Assembly (NCBI GenBank): GCA_013203065.1
Contig: JABMQV010000665.1
Coordinates: forward strand, 1-16,271
DNA: 16,271 nt
Direction of reading: 5' to 3'
Source: Desulfobacteraceae bacterium
GTDB taxonomy: Bacteria; Desulfobacterota; DSM-4660; Desulfatiglandales; Desulfatiglandaceae
In this document: piece by piece, positions 7,443 through 15,097 of the stretch
Layout of the letters: every line of letters starts with the position of its first letter
Position numbering within the stretch: the stretch's first letter is position 1
Made by a program: the position numbers and the translations under genes
Notes under the pieces: model-generated
Databases searched by the model: none
What the model saw: the letters and a program-made list of their open reading frames with translations, nothing else
What the model was told of the DNA's origin: nothing

Positions 7443-8120
7443 ATGGGAAAGATAGCACCCTCAATACTTTCGGCGGATTTTTCCCGGCTGGGGGAACAGA
7501 TCAGAGAGGTGGAGAGCGCCGGAGCCGATTATATCCACATAGATGTGATGGACGGGCATTTTGTCCCCAATATAACCATCGGCCCCATGATCGTCGAGGC
7601 GGCCCACAGCGTCACGGAATTGCCCCTTGATGTCCATCTGATGATTTCCGACCCGGATCCGTTTGTTGATGATTTCGCAAGGGCGGGCGCCAGCATCCTG
7701 ACCGTCCATGCGGAGACCCTCAACCATGTTCACAGGACCATTCAACATATCAGGGATAAGGGGGTCAGGCCAAGTCTCGCATTGAACCCTGCCACGCCCC
7801 TGGATGTCCTGGAATATATCCTGGATGACCTGGATATGGTGGTGCTGATGACGGTCAATCCTGGGTTTGAGGCCCAAAAATTTATCCCGGAGGTCATACC
7901 CAAGATAGAGCGGCTGAGGGAGGAGATCGATAGAAGAGGTTTGGAAGCGGACATAGAGGTTGACGGGGGCATAAACCCTGACATAATTGGACAGGTGGCC
8001 GCGGCCGGCGCCACTGTCTTTGTGGCAGGTTCCGCCATTTTTTATAGCGAAGATTATCAAGAGACCATCCGTTTGATGCGGGAGAGAATCAAAGATCCCA
8101 ATGACAAAGGGGCTCCATAG
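7443..8120 (+). CDS. rpe: Ribulose-phosphate 3-epimerase
   Basis: Interconverts ribulose 5-phosphate and xylulose 5-phosphate in the pentose phosphate pathway. The 225-residue TIM-barrel protein begins IAPSILSADF, has HIDVMDGHFVPN (metal ligands H32 and D34, D37 nearby), DVHLMI (H65), MTVNPGF and the C-terminal DGGIN phosphate and metal site. Length is normal. A GGGAGGA ribosome site precedes the ATG. The stop is 2 nt before the next start, so the MBL gene is surely on the same transcript. The rsmB-rpe order is found in other bacteria and the link may be only transcriptional. Confidence 0.96.
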   Translation: MGKIAPSILSADFSRLGEQIREVESAGADYIHIDVMDGHFVPNITIGPMIVEAAHSVTELPLDVHLMISDPDPFVDDFARAGASILTVHAETLNHVHRTIQHIRDKGVRPSLALNPATPLDVLEYILDDLDMVVLMTVNPGFEAQKFIPEVIPKIERLREEIDRRGLEADIEVDGGINPDIIGQVAAAGATVFVAGSAIFYSEDYQETIRLMRERIKDPNDKGAP

Positions 8121-8122
8121 AA

Positions 8123-9004
8123 ATGGATGTGCGGTCCATCGAAATCAAACAGGATATGCCGGGATTTGATTCCTTTTTTGTCTCCTGGGTCTGTCAGGAC
8201 GGCCTCAACATGGTTGTTGACGTGGGGCCGGCCAACACGGCGGCCCGGCTGGTTGAATCCCTGGGGGCCCTGGGCCTGGAGAGGGTTGACTATGTCCTTC
8301 TGACCCACATTCATATCGACCATTGCGGGGGTCTGGGAGACCTGCTGGCGCGTTACCCCATGGCAAGGGCCATCTGTCATGACAAGGCAATAGCGCATAT
8401 GGTCGATCCTTCAAGGCTCTGGAAGGGCAGCTTGAAGGTGCTTGGGGAGATGGCCGACGCTTATGGATCTCCCAAACCCGTCCCGAGGGGAAGGTTAATC
8501 CCTCACAGTGAAAGCGACCTGAAAGACCTGACAATAATAGAGACCCCGGGCCACGCGGTTCATCATCTGAGTTTCGTTTATGGTCATCGACTTTTTGCGG
8601 GGGAGGCAGGGGGGAACTACTTTATCATGGGGGATACTGAATATCTGCGTCCAGCCACTCCCCCCAGATTCTTCTTCGAGGTTTCCCTGGGAAGTATTGA
8701 TCGGCTGCTTTCGCTGGAAGATCAGCCCATATTCTTTGCACACTTTGATCAAGCCGAAGGTTCCCACAGGGTATTACAAAAATCTCGCGAGCAGCTGGTC
8801 CTTTGGAAGAAAATCATTTATGAACAGGTACGAAAGGGGGATCAGGAGCTTTTGGAGAGATGTGTGGAGGCGCTGGTAGGCCAGGATCCAAACCTGAAAG
8901 GCATTGGCAAGATGGACGATGACACCGTGAAACGGGAGAAATTCTTTATGGCCAATGCCATCAGGGGCTTTATCGGGTATTTTAAAGAGAAGGATAACGA
9001 ATAG
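8123..9004 (+). CDS. MBL-fold metallo-hydrolase
   Basis: The 293-residue protein has the metallo-beta-lactamase signature THIHIDHCGG (H62, H64, D66, H67), a third-site histidine in TPGHAVHH (H144) and a last one in FAHFD (H207). The position that usually holds the bridging Asp (GD) reads GEAGG, with E161. Glu at this place also occurs in some MBL subgroups as far as I recall. The C-terminal 80 residues are helical and charged and could be a dimer or lid region. Substrate is unknown; relatives act on thioesters, glyoxalase-type substrates or nucleic acids and I cannot choose. It starts 2 nt after rpe and ends 5 nt before the Fur-FeoA gene. Confidence 0.9.
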   Translation: MDVRSIEIKQDMPGFDSFFVSWVCQDGLNMVVDVGPANTAARLVESLGALGLERVDYVLLTHIHIDHCGGLGDLLARYPMARAICHDKAIAHMVDPSRLWKGSLKVLGEMADAYGSPKPVPRGRLIPHSESDLKDLTIIETPGHAVHHLSFVYGHRLFAGEAGGNYFIMGDTEYLRPATPPRFFFEVSLGSIDRLLSLEDQPIFFAHFDQAEGSHRVLQKSREQLVLWKKIIYEQVRKGDQELLERCVEALVGQDPNLKGIGKMDDDTVKREKFFMANAIRGFIGYFKEKDNE

Positions 9005-9009
9005 AAATT

Positions 9010-9714
9010 ATGAAAGACAACGATCATTTCGAAAGGGTCAATTTTGAGACCCTGATAGAGACAGACGGATACGATCGGATTCAAGACAGACTAAACATCA
9101 TTGATGTTTTCCTGGGTACGGAAGAACACGTCACGATTGATGGGATGCGCAGACTCCTTTCGGAAAGGGGATATGATTACGAGCCTGAATTTGTCAGGCA
9201 GTGTATGAACAGGATGGCGGATCTTGGGTTTGCCCAAAAGAAGAAATTCAAGGATCAGCCCATACGGTATGAGCATCGGCATCTGGGTCGGCACCACGAT
9301 CATTTCATCTGCACCAAATGCGACAAGATCGTTGAATTTGCCGACCAGGGCATGGAACGATTGCAGACAAAGGTCGCGGCAAGCCACGGATTTCATATGC
9401 TTCAGCACCGGATGGAAATCTACGGTCTTTGCTCTGAATGCTTGGCACGAAGGAAACCTCTGATGCCCTTGGAAATGGCCAAGCCGGGCGAAAGGGTCGT
9501 GATACGGGAGATGACCGGCGGGAAGAGTGCTTTGGCACGGCTGTCATCCATGGGCCTGAGGTCCGGGGATCAGATCGAGATTATCAACAACACCGGAAAG
9601 GGCAGGATCATCTTGGGCCGTGATCATACGAGGCTTGCCATAGGAAGAGGCGTCGCCCAGAAGATCATGGTCTCAGTGGCGGACAAAGAGGGGGCGGATA
9701 AGGGCGTCACGTGA
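9010..9714 (+). CDS. Fur-family metalloregulator fused to a C-terminal FeoA domain
   Basis: Residues 1-150 are a Fur-type repressor: a winged-helix region (about 25-90), then the metal and dimer domain with RHHDHFICTKC (H95, H96, H98, C101, C104) and a second CxxC in LCSEC (C141, C144), the pair that holds structural Zn in many Fur proteins. Residues about 152-224 match FeoA: PGERVVIREM, ARLSSMGLRSGDQIEI and TRLAIGRGVAQKIMV. FeoA is an SH3-like partner of the ferrous iron transporter FeoB, and DtxR/IdeR repressors carry a similar SH3-like domain. The reading frame is continuous across the junction, so it is a real fusion and not two genes. No feoB is present here. It likely senses Fe2+ or another metal. 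It closes the plus-strand operon and overlaps the opposing kinase gene by 8 nt. Confidence 0.9.
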   Translation: MKDNDHFERVNFETLIETDGYDRIQDRLNIIDVFLGTEEHVTIDGMRRLLSERGYDYEPEFVRQCMNRMADLGFAQKKKFKDQPIRYEHRHLGRHHDHFICTKCDKIVEFADQGMERLQTKVAASHGFHMLQHRMEIYGLCSECLARRKPLMPLEMAKPGERVVIREMTGGKSALARLSSMGLRSGDQIEIINNTGKGRIILGRDHTRLAIGRGVAQKIMVSVADKEGADKGVT

Positions 9715-10381
9715 TCCTTTGCAGGAATTCCCTCAGCCTGTCCCTGATGACCCTTATGAATCTTTCCCCGCCGCTTCGATGGTCATAACGTTCTCGTTCC
9801 TCCGGGGTCACTGCCTCTGGGATATGACGCAGCTTTAGCTTGATGATGGCCATGTGGTCATCCAGGAGAAACCTGCGATAGATCAGGTCCAGGGGGGAGA
9901 TCCTGAATTCCCCTTTGGAGATAGATGCCCCCCAGTCAATGACGTAGGGCAGGCCGTCATCCCCCAACAGGGTATTGGGCGCCCGCTTCAAATCACAGTG
10001 GGCCACACCTCTTTTGTGGAAGCCCTCCACCAGGTCTTTCAAGGCGGAAAAGAACGATTTGGGAAGCCTCATCTCCTTTTCAAGATTCTCCAGACTCCTT
10101 CCCGGTATCTCCTCCATCACCAGGGCAAGCCCGTCAAGTACGCGATACAGCCTTGGTACACCCTTTAGGTTGTTCAATTTTCTCAAGGCCTTGCCCTCCC
10201 TCCATACCAGGAAACGGCCGATGGTATTTCGAAAGAAGAATCTGTTGGCGCTGTAATCTTTGACCACGGCCCGCATCCCGTTCTCCTCCACAACCCAGAT
10301 GGCGGGCCTTGTGCTGGAAGGCCTCCTCACGATGCCGCACTGATTTTTCAGAAGGTTGGATAGCTTTAAGGTCTCAAACAT
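9707..10381 (-). CDS. Small kinase-fold protein (RIO/Kdo-kinase-like)
   Basis: The 224-residue protein shows a reduced protein-kinase-like fold: Lys in AVVKDYS (K41), a possible helix-C Glu (E63), a hinge LVMEEIPG, the catalytic loop HCDLKRAPNTLL (D130, N136) and the metal Asp in VIDWG (D149, in place of DFG). The short N-lobe and the DWG version resemble RIO and Kdo/WaaP-type kinases. All key catalytic residues are present, so it is probably active, but its substrate (protein, lipid A core or small molecule) is unknown. It follows hypD after 10 nt, has a poor Shine-Dalgarno, and is likely translated from the hyp transcript. Its last 8 nt overlap the end of the opposing fur-feoA gene. Confidence 0.8.
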   Translation of the reverse strand: MFETLKLSNLLKNQCGIVRRPSSTRPAIWVVEENGMRAVVKDYSANRFFFRNTIGRFLVWREGKALRKLNNLKGVPRLYRVLDGLALVMEEIPGRSLENLEKEMRLPKSFFSALKDLVEGFHKRGVAHCDLKRAPNTLLGDDGLPYVIDWGASISKGEFRISPLDLIYRRFLLDDHMAIIKLKLRHIPEAVTPEERERYDHRSGGERFIRVIRDRLREFLQRIT

Positions 10382-10391
10382 AAACGGTTAC

Positions 10392-11477
10392 TCACGGCGA
10401 ATGATACTTAAAATAGGCGGCGCACGTCCCTTCACTCGAAACCATACAGGGCCCAATTGGATTTCGGGGCGAACAGGTCTTGCGGAAGAGCTTACAGTCC
10501 GGAGGTGTGGCGGTTCCCCGCAGGATCTGGGCACAGGAGCACCCCGGGGGCTCTTTGGCCGGTGGGACATCAAGATCAAATCGGTCCCTGGCATCAAGGG
10601 CTGAGAATCCAGCCCTGATTGCCAGCCCGCTTCGGGGTATGGTGCCGAGACCTCGCCACGGGGAGTCGCAGGTTTCAAAGACCTCATCCATTATCTTCAA
10701 GGCCCCCGGGTTCCCTCCGGGCGTGGCGCCCCGCACATATTGGATTTCCACCTCTGCCCTTTCCCCCTCTATCTGTTCCACAAGCATCAATATCCCCTGA
10801 AGGATATCAATGGGTTCAAAACCTGTCACAACACAGGGAATGCAATATTTGGAAACGACCGCTTCATAGGCTGAGGCACCGATGATGGTGGTTACATGGC
10901 CGGGACAGATAAAGCCGTCGATATCAAGGTCCCCGCCTGAAAGAAGGGCCTCCATGGCAGGCGGGAGGAGTTTGTGTGCGGACAGGACCGAGAAGTTGGA
11001 CCGTTGACTCTGATGGGCGGTCTTGATGGCGGCTGCCACCGTTGGGGCGGTTGTCTCAAAACCGATTCCCAGAAAGACGATCTCCTTTTTGGGGATTTCA
11101 CCGGCAATCTTGAGGGCGTCGAAAGTGGAATAGACCACTCTGACATCCGCCCCTCCGGCCTTTTCTTCATCAAGGGAAGAGCTGGTCCCTGGGACGCGAA
11201 GCATGTCACCAAAGGTTGTTACAACAACACCCGGTAATCTTGCCAATTTTATTGACCTGTCAATCTCTTCCGTTGCCGTTACGCAGACAGGGCAGCCTGG
11301 TCCTGAAACCAAATCGATGGTCTCCGGAAGAAGGCTGCGGAGCCCGTGCCTGAAGATAGACATGGTATGGGTACCACAGATCTCCATTAACCGAACGGGT
11401 TTTTTTGAGGTTTCTCCGATCTTTCGCGAAAGACCCCTTGAGACCTCTCCATCGCGGTATTCATCGATGTATTTCAT
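10392..11477 (-). CDS. hypD: Hydrogenase maturation protein HypD
   Basis: HypD is the Fe-S scaffold on which the Fe(CN)2CO centre of [NiFe]-hydrogenase is built, with HypC and HypE. The 361-residue protein has the family blocks MEICGTHT (C34), GPGCPVC (C62, C65), ICPGHVTTIIG, and the C-terminal cysteine-rich segment PPGCSCAQILRG with DCKLF and GPCMVSSEGTC, which hold the [4Fe-4S] cluster. Length is normal. A GGGGAGGG ribosome site lies just before the ATG. hypF ends only 29 nt upstream, so no hypC fits between; the gene after hypD is a kinase rather than hypE. Cytoplasmic. Confidence 0.96.
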   Translation of the reverse strand: MKYIDEYRDGEVSRGLSRKIGETSKKPVRLMEICGTHTMSIFRHGLRSLLPETIDLVSGPGCPVCVTATEEIDRSIKLARLPGVVVTTFGDMLRVPGTSSSLDEEKAGGADVRVVYSTFDALKIAGEIPKKEIVFLGIGFETTAPTVAAAIKTAHQSQRSNFSVLSAHKLLPPAMEALLSGGDLDIDGFICPGHVTTIIGASAYEAVVSKYCIPCVVTGFEPIDILQGILMLVEQIEGERAEVEIQYVRGATPGGNPGALKIMDEVFETCDSPWRGLGTIPRSGLAIRAGFSALDARDRFDLDVPPAKEPPGCSCAQILRGTATPPDCKLFRKTCSPRNPIGPCMVSSEGTCAAYFKYHSP

Positions 11478-11506
11478 GGCCCTCCCCTCAGGACTTGCCC
11501 AGGCCC

Positions 11507-13819
11507 TTAACCTGCTTGTTCGTCATATCTTCCTTTTACACCACCATACCTCAGGCCCGCGCAAATTGCCTGCCCCAGGGCCAATGAACCATCATTGGTC
11601 GGGACCGCGGCGTGGCTAAATACAGTGAATCCGGAATTAATAAGTTTACGCGTCAACCCGCGGAGAAGCGTCACATTCTGAAACGTCCCGCCGCTCAAGG
11701 CCACCTGATCTATCCCGGTCTCCTCCCTGATCCTGGTACAGGCATCCTTATACATAGCAATCAAGGTATTATGAAACCGTCGGCTGATCAACCCCCTTCC
11801 AATCCCATTCCGGATGTCTTCCACCACCCCTTTTATGATCTCGTCCGCAACCATAACCCACTTGTCTCCCACCTTTTTGATCTCCCACGGGTAGGTCCCC
11901 GTGGTCCGGCGGGTCTGGCACATTTCCAGCTCAATGGCCGCCTGACCTTCGTAAGCGACTTCGTGTCTGATACCCAAGAGGGAAGAGACCGCATCGAAGA
12001 GCCTTCCACAGCTGGAGGTGAAGGGCGAGTTGACCTGCTTCCGGGCCATCTGGAGGATGATCTGGGCCTTCTTCCGGTCCAGGTCCCGAATGAACGGAAG
12101 TGGCAGGTCAAAGATCTGATCTCCATATGCCTTATGGAGATACACAAGGGCCATTCGCCAAGGGGACTTGACCGCTCTATCTCCTCCCGGGAGGGAAACA
12201 TAGTCAAGATGAGCCGCGCGCGCGAATGACGTGAGATCAGAGAGCAGGATTTCCCCTCCCCATATCTGCCCGTCAATGCCGTAGCCTGTTCCGTCCATGG
12301 CCAGGCCGATGACGGGGCCTGTGAGCCCATTTTCTGCAAGGCAGCTTACGATGTGCGCGTGGTGGTGCTGAACACCCAATCGAGGCAACTCCACCTGTTT
12401 ATTGGCATATCCGGTGGTAAGGTAGTCAGGGTGCAAATCGTGGGCAAGGAGTCGTGGTCGAATCTCCAGGATCCTAGTGAGGTGCGAGACGGTGACCTGA
12501 AAGAACTCAAGGGTCTCAAGGTTCTCCATGTCTCCAATATGCTGGCTCAGGAAGGCACGGTTTTCTTTGGTAAGGCAGATGGTATTCTTGAGTTCTCCAC
12601 CCACCGCAAGGACAGGGGGAAGATCCATCATTTCTTTGGAGAGGAAAATAGGAACCGGTACATACCCTCTGGAACGTCTGATGAATCTTGGGACGCGATC
12701 CACAACCCTGAGCACAGAATCGTCACTCCTGAGATAGATGTCCCGGTTGTGGAGCAAGAAATAGTCAGCAATGTGGCCCAGGCGCCTGAAGGCCTCTTTG
12801 TTGTCGATCGTGATCGGTTCTTCTGTCATATTGCCGCTGGTCATGACAAGGGCCTTAAAGCCCCCTTCCATCAACAGGTAGTGGAGCGGGGTGTAAGGCA
12901 AAATGATCCCAAAGTATTTGTTTTTGGGGGCAACCTGGGATGATAGGCCGTGAAACCGGCGCTTTTTTGAAATCACAATGGGACGCTCAAAAGAGGTCAA
13001 TAGTTCGGCTTCCGCGTCATTTATGTGGGCAAGTCTTCGGGCGAGCTCCAGGTCCCTTACCATGAGGGCCAGGGGTTTTTCTTCCCGGTGTTTTCTCCTC
13101 CGAAGCCTCATGACCGCAGTGTGGTTGGCCGCGTCCACAGCCAGATGAAACCCGCCCAACCCCTTGATGGCAAGGATGCGGCCATTTCTCAGGAGAGAGG
13201 TTGCCTCTCTGATTGGGTCTTGGCAAAGGACCTTACGGCCGTCGGGTCTGTGAAGGGAAATTAATGGCCCGCATTTCCAGCACGCATTGGGCTGGGCATG
13301 AAATCGCCGGTCCTTGGGATCATCATATTCCCTTTGGCAGGAGGGGCACATCTCAAACTTCTTCATGGTGGTGCTGGACCGGTCGTAAGGGATATCCGTT
13401 ATGATGGTGTATCTGGGACCGCAGTTGGTGCAATTGATAAAGGGGTATCCAGAGCGCCGATCGCTTGGATCCCTCATCTCCGAGAGGCAATCGGCGCAGA
13501 TGCTTACATCGGGTGAAATCAGGGCAGATCGCTCCATTCCGGCCTTGCTGACCGTGATTTCAAATGCCTCTTCATTCCTCAGCGGCATTTCGAAGCACTC
13601 AATGGCGGAAATATGGGCGAGGGGAGGGGGCTCTTGGGCCAGTCGCTCAAAGAAGCGCTCAATATCATTTTCACTCCCTTCGACCTCGACCTCAACGCCC
13701 TTGGGAGTGTTCGTTACATATCCGGTAAGATGATAGCGGCAGGCAAGCTGATAGATGAAAGGACGAAAACCGACCCCCTGGACAATGCCCGTAATGGCAC
13801 CTCTGGTCCGTTTTTTCAT
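11507..13819 (-). CDS. hypF: Carbamoyltransferase HypF
   Basis: Makes the carbamoyl group from carbamoyl phosphate and ATP and passes it to HypE, the source of the cyanide ligands. The 770-residue length is normal. Domains in order: acylphosphatase (about 1-92, with VQGVGFRPF), a zinc-finger part with four CxxC pairs (C108/C111, C130/C133, C158/C161, C180/C183), a YrdC/Sua5-type domain (about 200-390, with AIKGLGGFHLA and TSGNMTEEP), and a Kae1-like domain (about 400-770, with VQHHHAH, MDGTGYG, SSCGRLFDAV, LSGGTFQN). Its start overlaps the hypB stop by 4 nt (ATGA) after an AAAGGA site, so translation is coupled. HypE, its usual acceptor, is not in the window. Confidence 0.97.
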   Translation of the reverse strand: MKKRTRGAITGIVQGVGFRPFIYQLACRYHLTGYVTNTPKGVEVEVEGSENDIERFFERLAQEPPPLAHISAIECFEMPLRNEEAFEITVSKAGMERSALISPDVSICADCLSEMRDPSDRRSGYPFINCTNCGPRYTIITDIPYDRSSTTMKKFEMCPSCQREYDDPKDRRFHAQPNACWKCGPLISLHRPDGRKVLCQDPIREATSLLRNGRILAIKGLGGFHLAVDAANHTAVMRLRRRKHREEKPLALMVRDLELARRLAHINDAEAELLTSFERPIVISKKRRFHGLSSQVAPKNKYFGIILPYTPLHYLLMEGGFKALVMTSGNMTEEPITIDNKEAFRRLGHIADYFLLHNRDIYLRSDDSVLRVVDRVPRFIRRSRGYVPVPIFLSKEMMDLPPVLAVGGELKNTICLTKENRAFLSQHIGDMENLETLEFFQVTVSHLTRILEIRPRLLAHDLHPDYLTTGYANKQVELPRLGVQHHHAHIVSCLAENGLTGPVIGLAMDGTGYGIDGQIWGGEILLSDLTSFARAAHLDYVSLPGGDRAVKSPWRMALVYLHKAYGDQIFDLPLPFIRDLDRKKAQIILQMARKQVNSPFTSSCGRLFDAVSSLLGIRHEVAYEGQAAIELEMCQTRRTTGTYPWEIKKVGDKWVMVADEIIKGVVEDIRNGIGRGLISRRFHNTLIAMYKDACTRIREETGIDQVALSGGTFQNVTLLRGLTRKLINSGFTVFSHAAVPTNDGSLALGQAICAGLRYGGVKGRYDEQAG

Positions 13820-14487
13820 TTTCCTTTCAAATCGCCCCCTCGACTCCTTACGGCTTCTTTGAGCCAGGAATACCAGGCATCAAGTCCCTCTCCGGTCTTG
13901 CAGGAGATTTCGAACATGGTCAGATGGGGATTAATCTTTAAGGCTCCCTCCTTGATGGTTTGGATGTCGCAATCCACATAAGGAAGGAGATCGATCTTAT
14001 TGATCAGTAATACCTTTGATTCATGAAACATAAGGGGGTATTTTGATGGTTTGTCCGCCCCTTCGGTTACGCTGAGGATCATCACCTTAAAGTCCTCACC
14101 CACCTGGAATTCTGCGGGGCATACCAGGTTGCCCACATTTTCCACCACCAGGAGGTCAAGGTCATCAAAATTGAAGTCCTTGAAGGTGTCCCTGATCATG
14201 TTTCCATCCAGATGGCATGCACCGCCCGTATTGATCTGGACCACAGGAATTCCCTTCCGGGCGATCCTCTCAGCATCTTGAGAGGACTGGATGTCGCCCT
14301 CTATAACCCCCATGCGCAGATGATCCTTGAGGCCATCGATGGTCTTCTCCAAGAGGGAGGTCTTTCCAGCCCCTGGAGAACTCATCAGGTTGAATACCAC
14401 GAGCCCCTTTTTATCAAAAATTGCCCTGTTTTCCTGGGCTATCCGGTCATTGGCCTCCAATATGTTTTTGACAACAGATATCTTCAT
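13816..14487 (-). CDS. hypB: Hydrogenase nickel incorporation GTPase HypB
   Basis: HypB hydrolyses GTP to drive nickel insertion into the hydrogenase large subunit, working with HypA. In 223 residues it shows the P-loop SSPGAGKT (36-43), GDIQSSQDA (64-72), the metal site GGACHLDG (C91, H92) with C123 in LVCPA, and the guanine motif NKID (163-166). It lacks the N-terminal CxxCGC metal site and His-rich stretch of some HypB proteins, so it is the short form without a nickel store. The ATG has AAGGAG 7 nt upstream. A 184-nt gap with a heptanucleotide tract separates it from hypA. Confidence 0.97.
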   Translation of the reverse strand: MKISVVKNILEANDRIAQENRAIFDKKGLVVFNLMSSPGAGKTSLLEKTIDGLKDHLRMGVIEGDIQSSQDAERIARKGIPVVQINTGGACHLDGNMIRDTFKDFNFDDLDLLVVENVGNLVCPAEFQVGEDFKVMILSVTEGADKPSKYPLMFHESKVLLINKIDLLPYVDCDIQTIKEGALKINPHLTMFEISCKTGEGLDAWYSWLKEAVRSRGGDLKGK

Positions 14488-14500
14488 TCCTCGACTCCTT

Positions 14501-14675
14501 TATTCTATTCTGGATTCTGGATACTGGATGTTTGATCCTTGATACTGGACGCTGGATGAATAAATGACCGATACCGAATACCCAGTACCTAATTCCCAAT
14601 CTTCCCCGATGAATCGGGATTTCCGCATCGCTTCAACAATCTTCAATAGTCAATCTTCAATAGTCAATCCCTCAG
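14501..14675. repeat. Long degenerate heptanucleotide tract between hypA and hypB
   Basis: From 14501 about fifteen consecutive 7-nt units keep phase: TATTCTA, TTCTGGA twice, TACTGGA, TGTTTGA, TCCTTGA, TACTGGA, CGCTGGA, TGAATAA, ATGACCG, ATACCGA, ATACCCA, GTACCTA, ATTCCCA, ATCTTCC. After a small palindrome (CCCGAT GA ATCGGG, 14605-14618) a second run appears: CAACAAT, CTTCAAT, AGTCAAT, CTTCAAT, AGTCAAT, CCCTCAG (14634-14675). The final unit overlaps the hypA stop codon. No gene is visible inside. It resembles the tract near 644-714, including the shared CAAT ending. Confidence 0.75.
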
Positions 14676-15013
14676 TCCACTTCCATTTCCACGATCGACA
14701 GGTCCTGTCCCGCTATGGTATCAATCTCGGTGCTGGCACATTCCGGGCATTCAAAGGTATAATCCTGAATTTCAAATGTGTGTTTACAATCCCTGCAGGT
14801 TCCCTTGAGGGGGATGGTCTCCATTATCAGTGTGGCTCCCTCCAACTCCGTACCGGAGGTCATTACCTCAAAACAAAAGGAGAGGGAATCGGGCACAATC
14901 GCCGACAGCTGTCCGATATGAAGCCGGACCGACCTTAGGGTGCCTGCGTTGTGCTTGACCATCTCTTCCCTCAGGATGTCGATCAAGCTCTGCGCTATGG
15001 ACATCTCATGCAT
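14672..15013 (-). CDS. hypA: Hydrogenase/urease nickel metallochaperone HypA
   Basis: HypA carries nickel to the hydrogenase large subunit together with HypB. From the ATG at 15013 it is 113 residues, the family norm. It begins MHEMSIA, where H2 and the free N-terminus bind nickel, so this start is required; a longer reading from 15055 would hide His2. The zinc site is C73xxC76 and C89xxC92 with 12 residues between the pairs, exactly as in known HypA proteins. A strong GGAGGATCAAAGGG stretch precedes the start. DUF2333 ends 84 nt upstream on the same strand, and the following hypB gene is 184 nt away across a repeat tract. Confidence 0.96.
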   Translation of the reverse strand: MHEMSIAQSLIDILREEMVKHNAGTLRSVRLHIGQLSAIVPDSLSFCFEVMTSGTELEGATLIMETIPLKGTCRDCKHTFEIQDYTFECPECASTEIDTIAGQDLSIVEMEVD

Positions 15014-15078
15014 GACAAAAACCCTTTGATCCTCCCACCGGCGCATGGGCGCCATGTTGGAGGGTCAGGTAGCGTAAA

Positions 15079-15096
15079 GGCTGTTTTTGGCTGTTT
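15079..15096. repeat. Tandem GGCTGTTT direct repeat upstream of hypA
   Basis: GGCTGTTT occurs at 15079-15086 and 15089-15096, a 10-nt period, in the gap between the DUF2333 gene and hypA (84 nt). Spacing of one helical turn fits a regulator site, but chance is possible. Just downstream a 5-bp inverted repeat (GGCGC, loop ATGG, GCGCC, 15040-15053) precedes the hypA ribosome site. Confidence 0.3.
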
Positions 15097-15097
15097 A

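Noticed and set aside
7461..8060. 199-codon open frame on the minus strand
   Set aside because: It is the antisense of rpe and shows no family features.
12353..12943. 196-codon open frame on the plus strand
   Set aside because: It lies fully inside hypF on the opposite strand and has no recognisable family.
15014..15055. Longer HypA reading starting at 15055
   Set aside because: HypA must begin with Met-His-Glu for nickel binding, and the start at 15013 has a strong ribosome site region.
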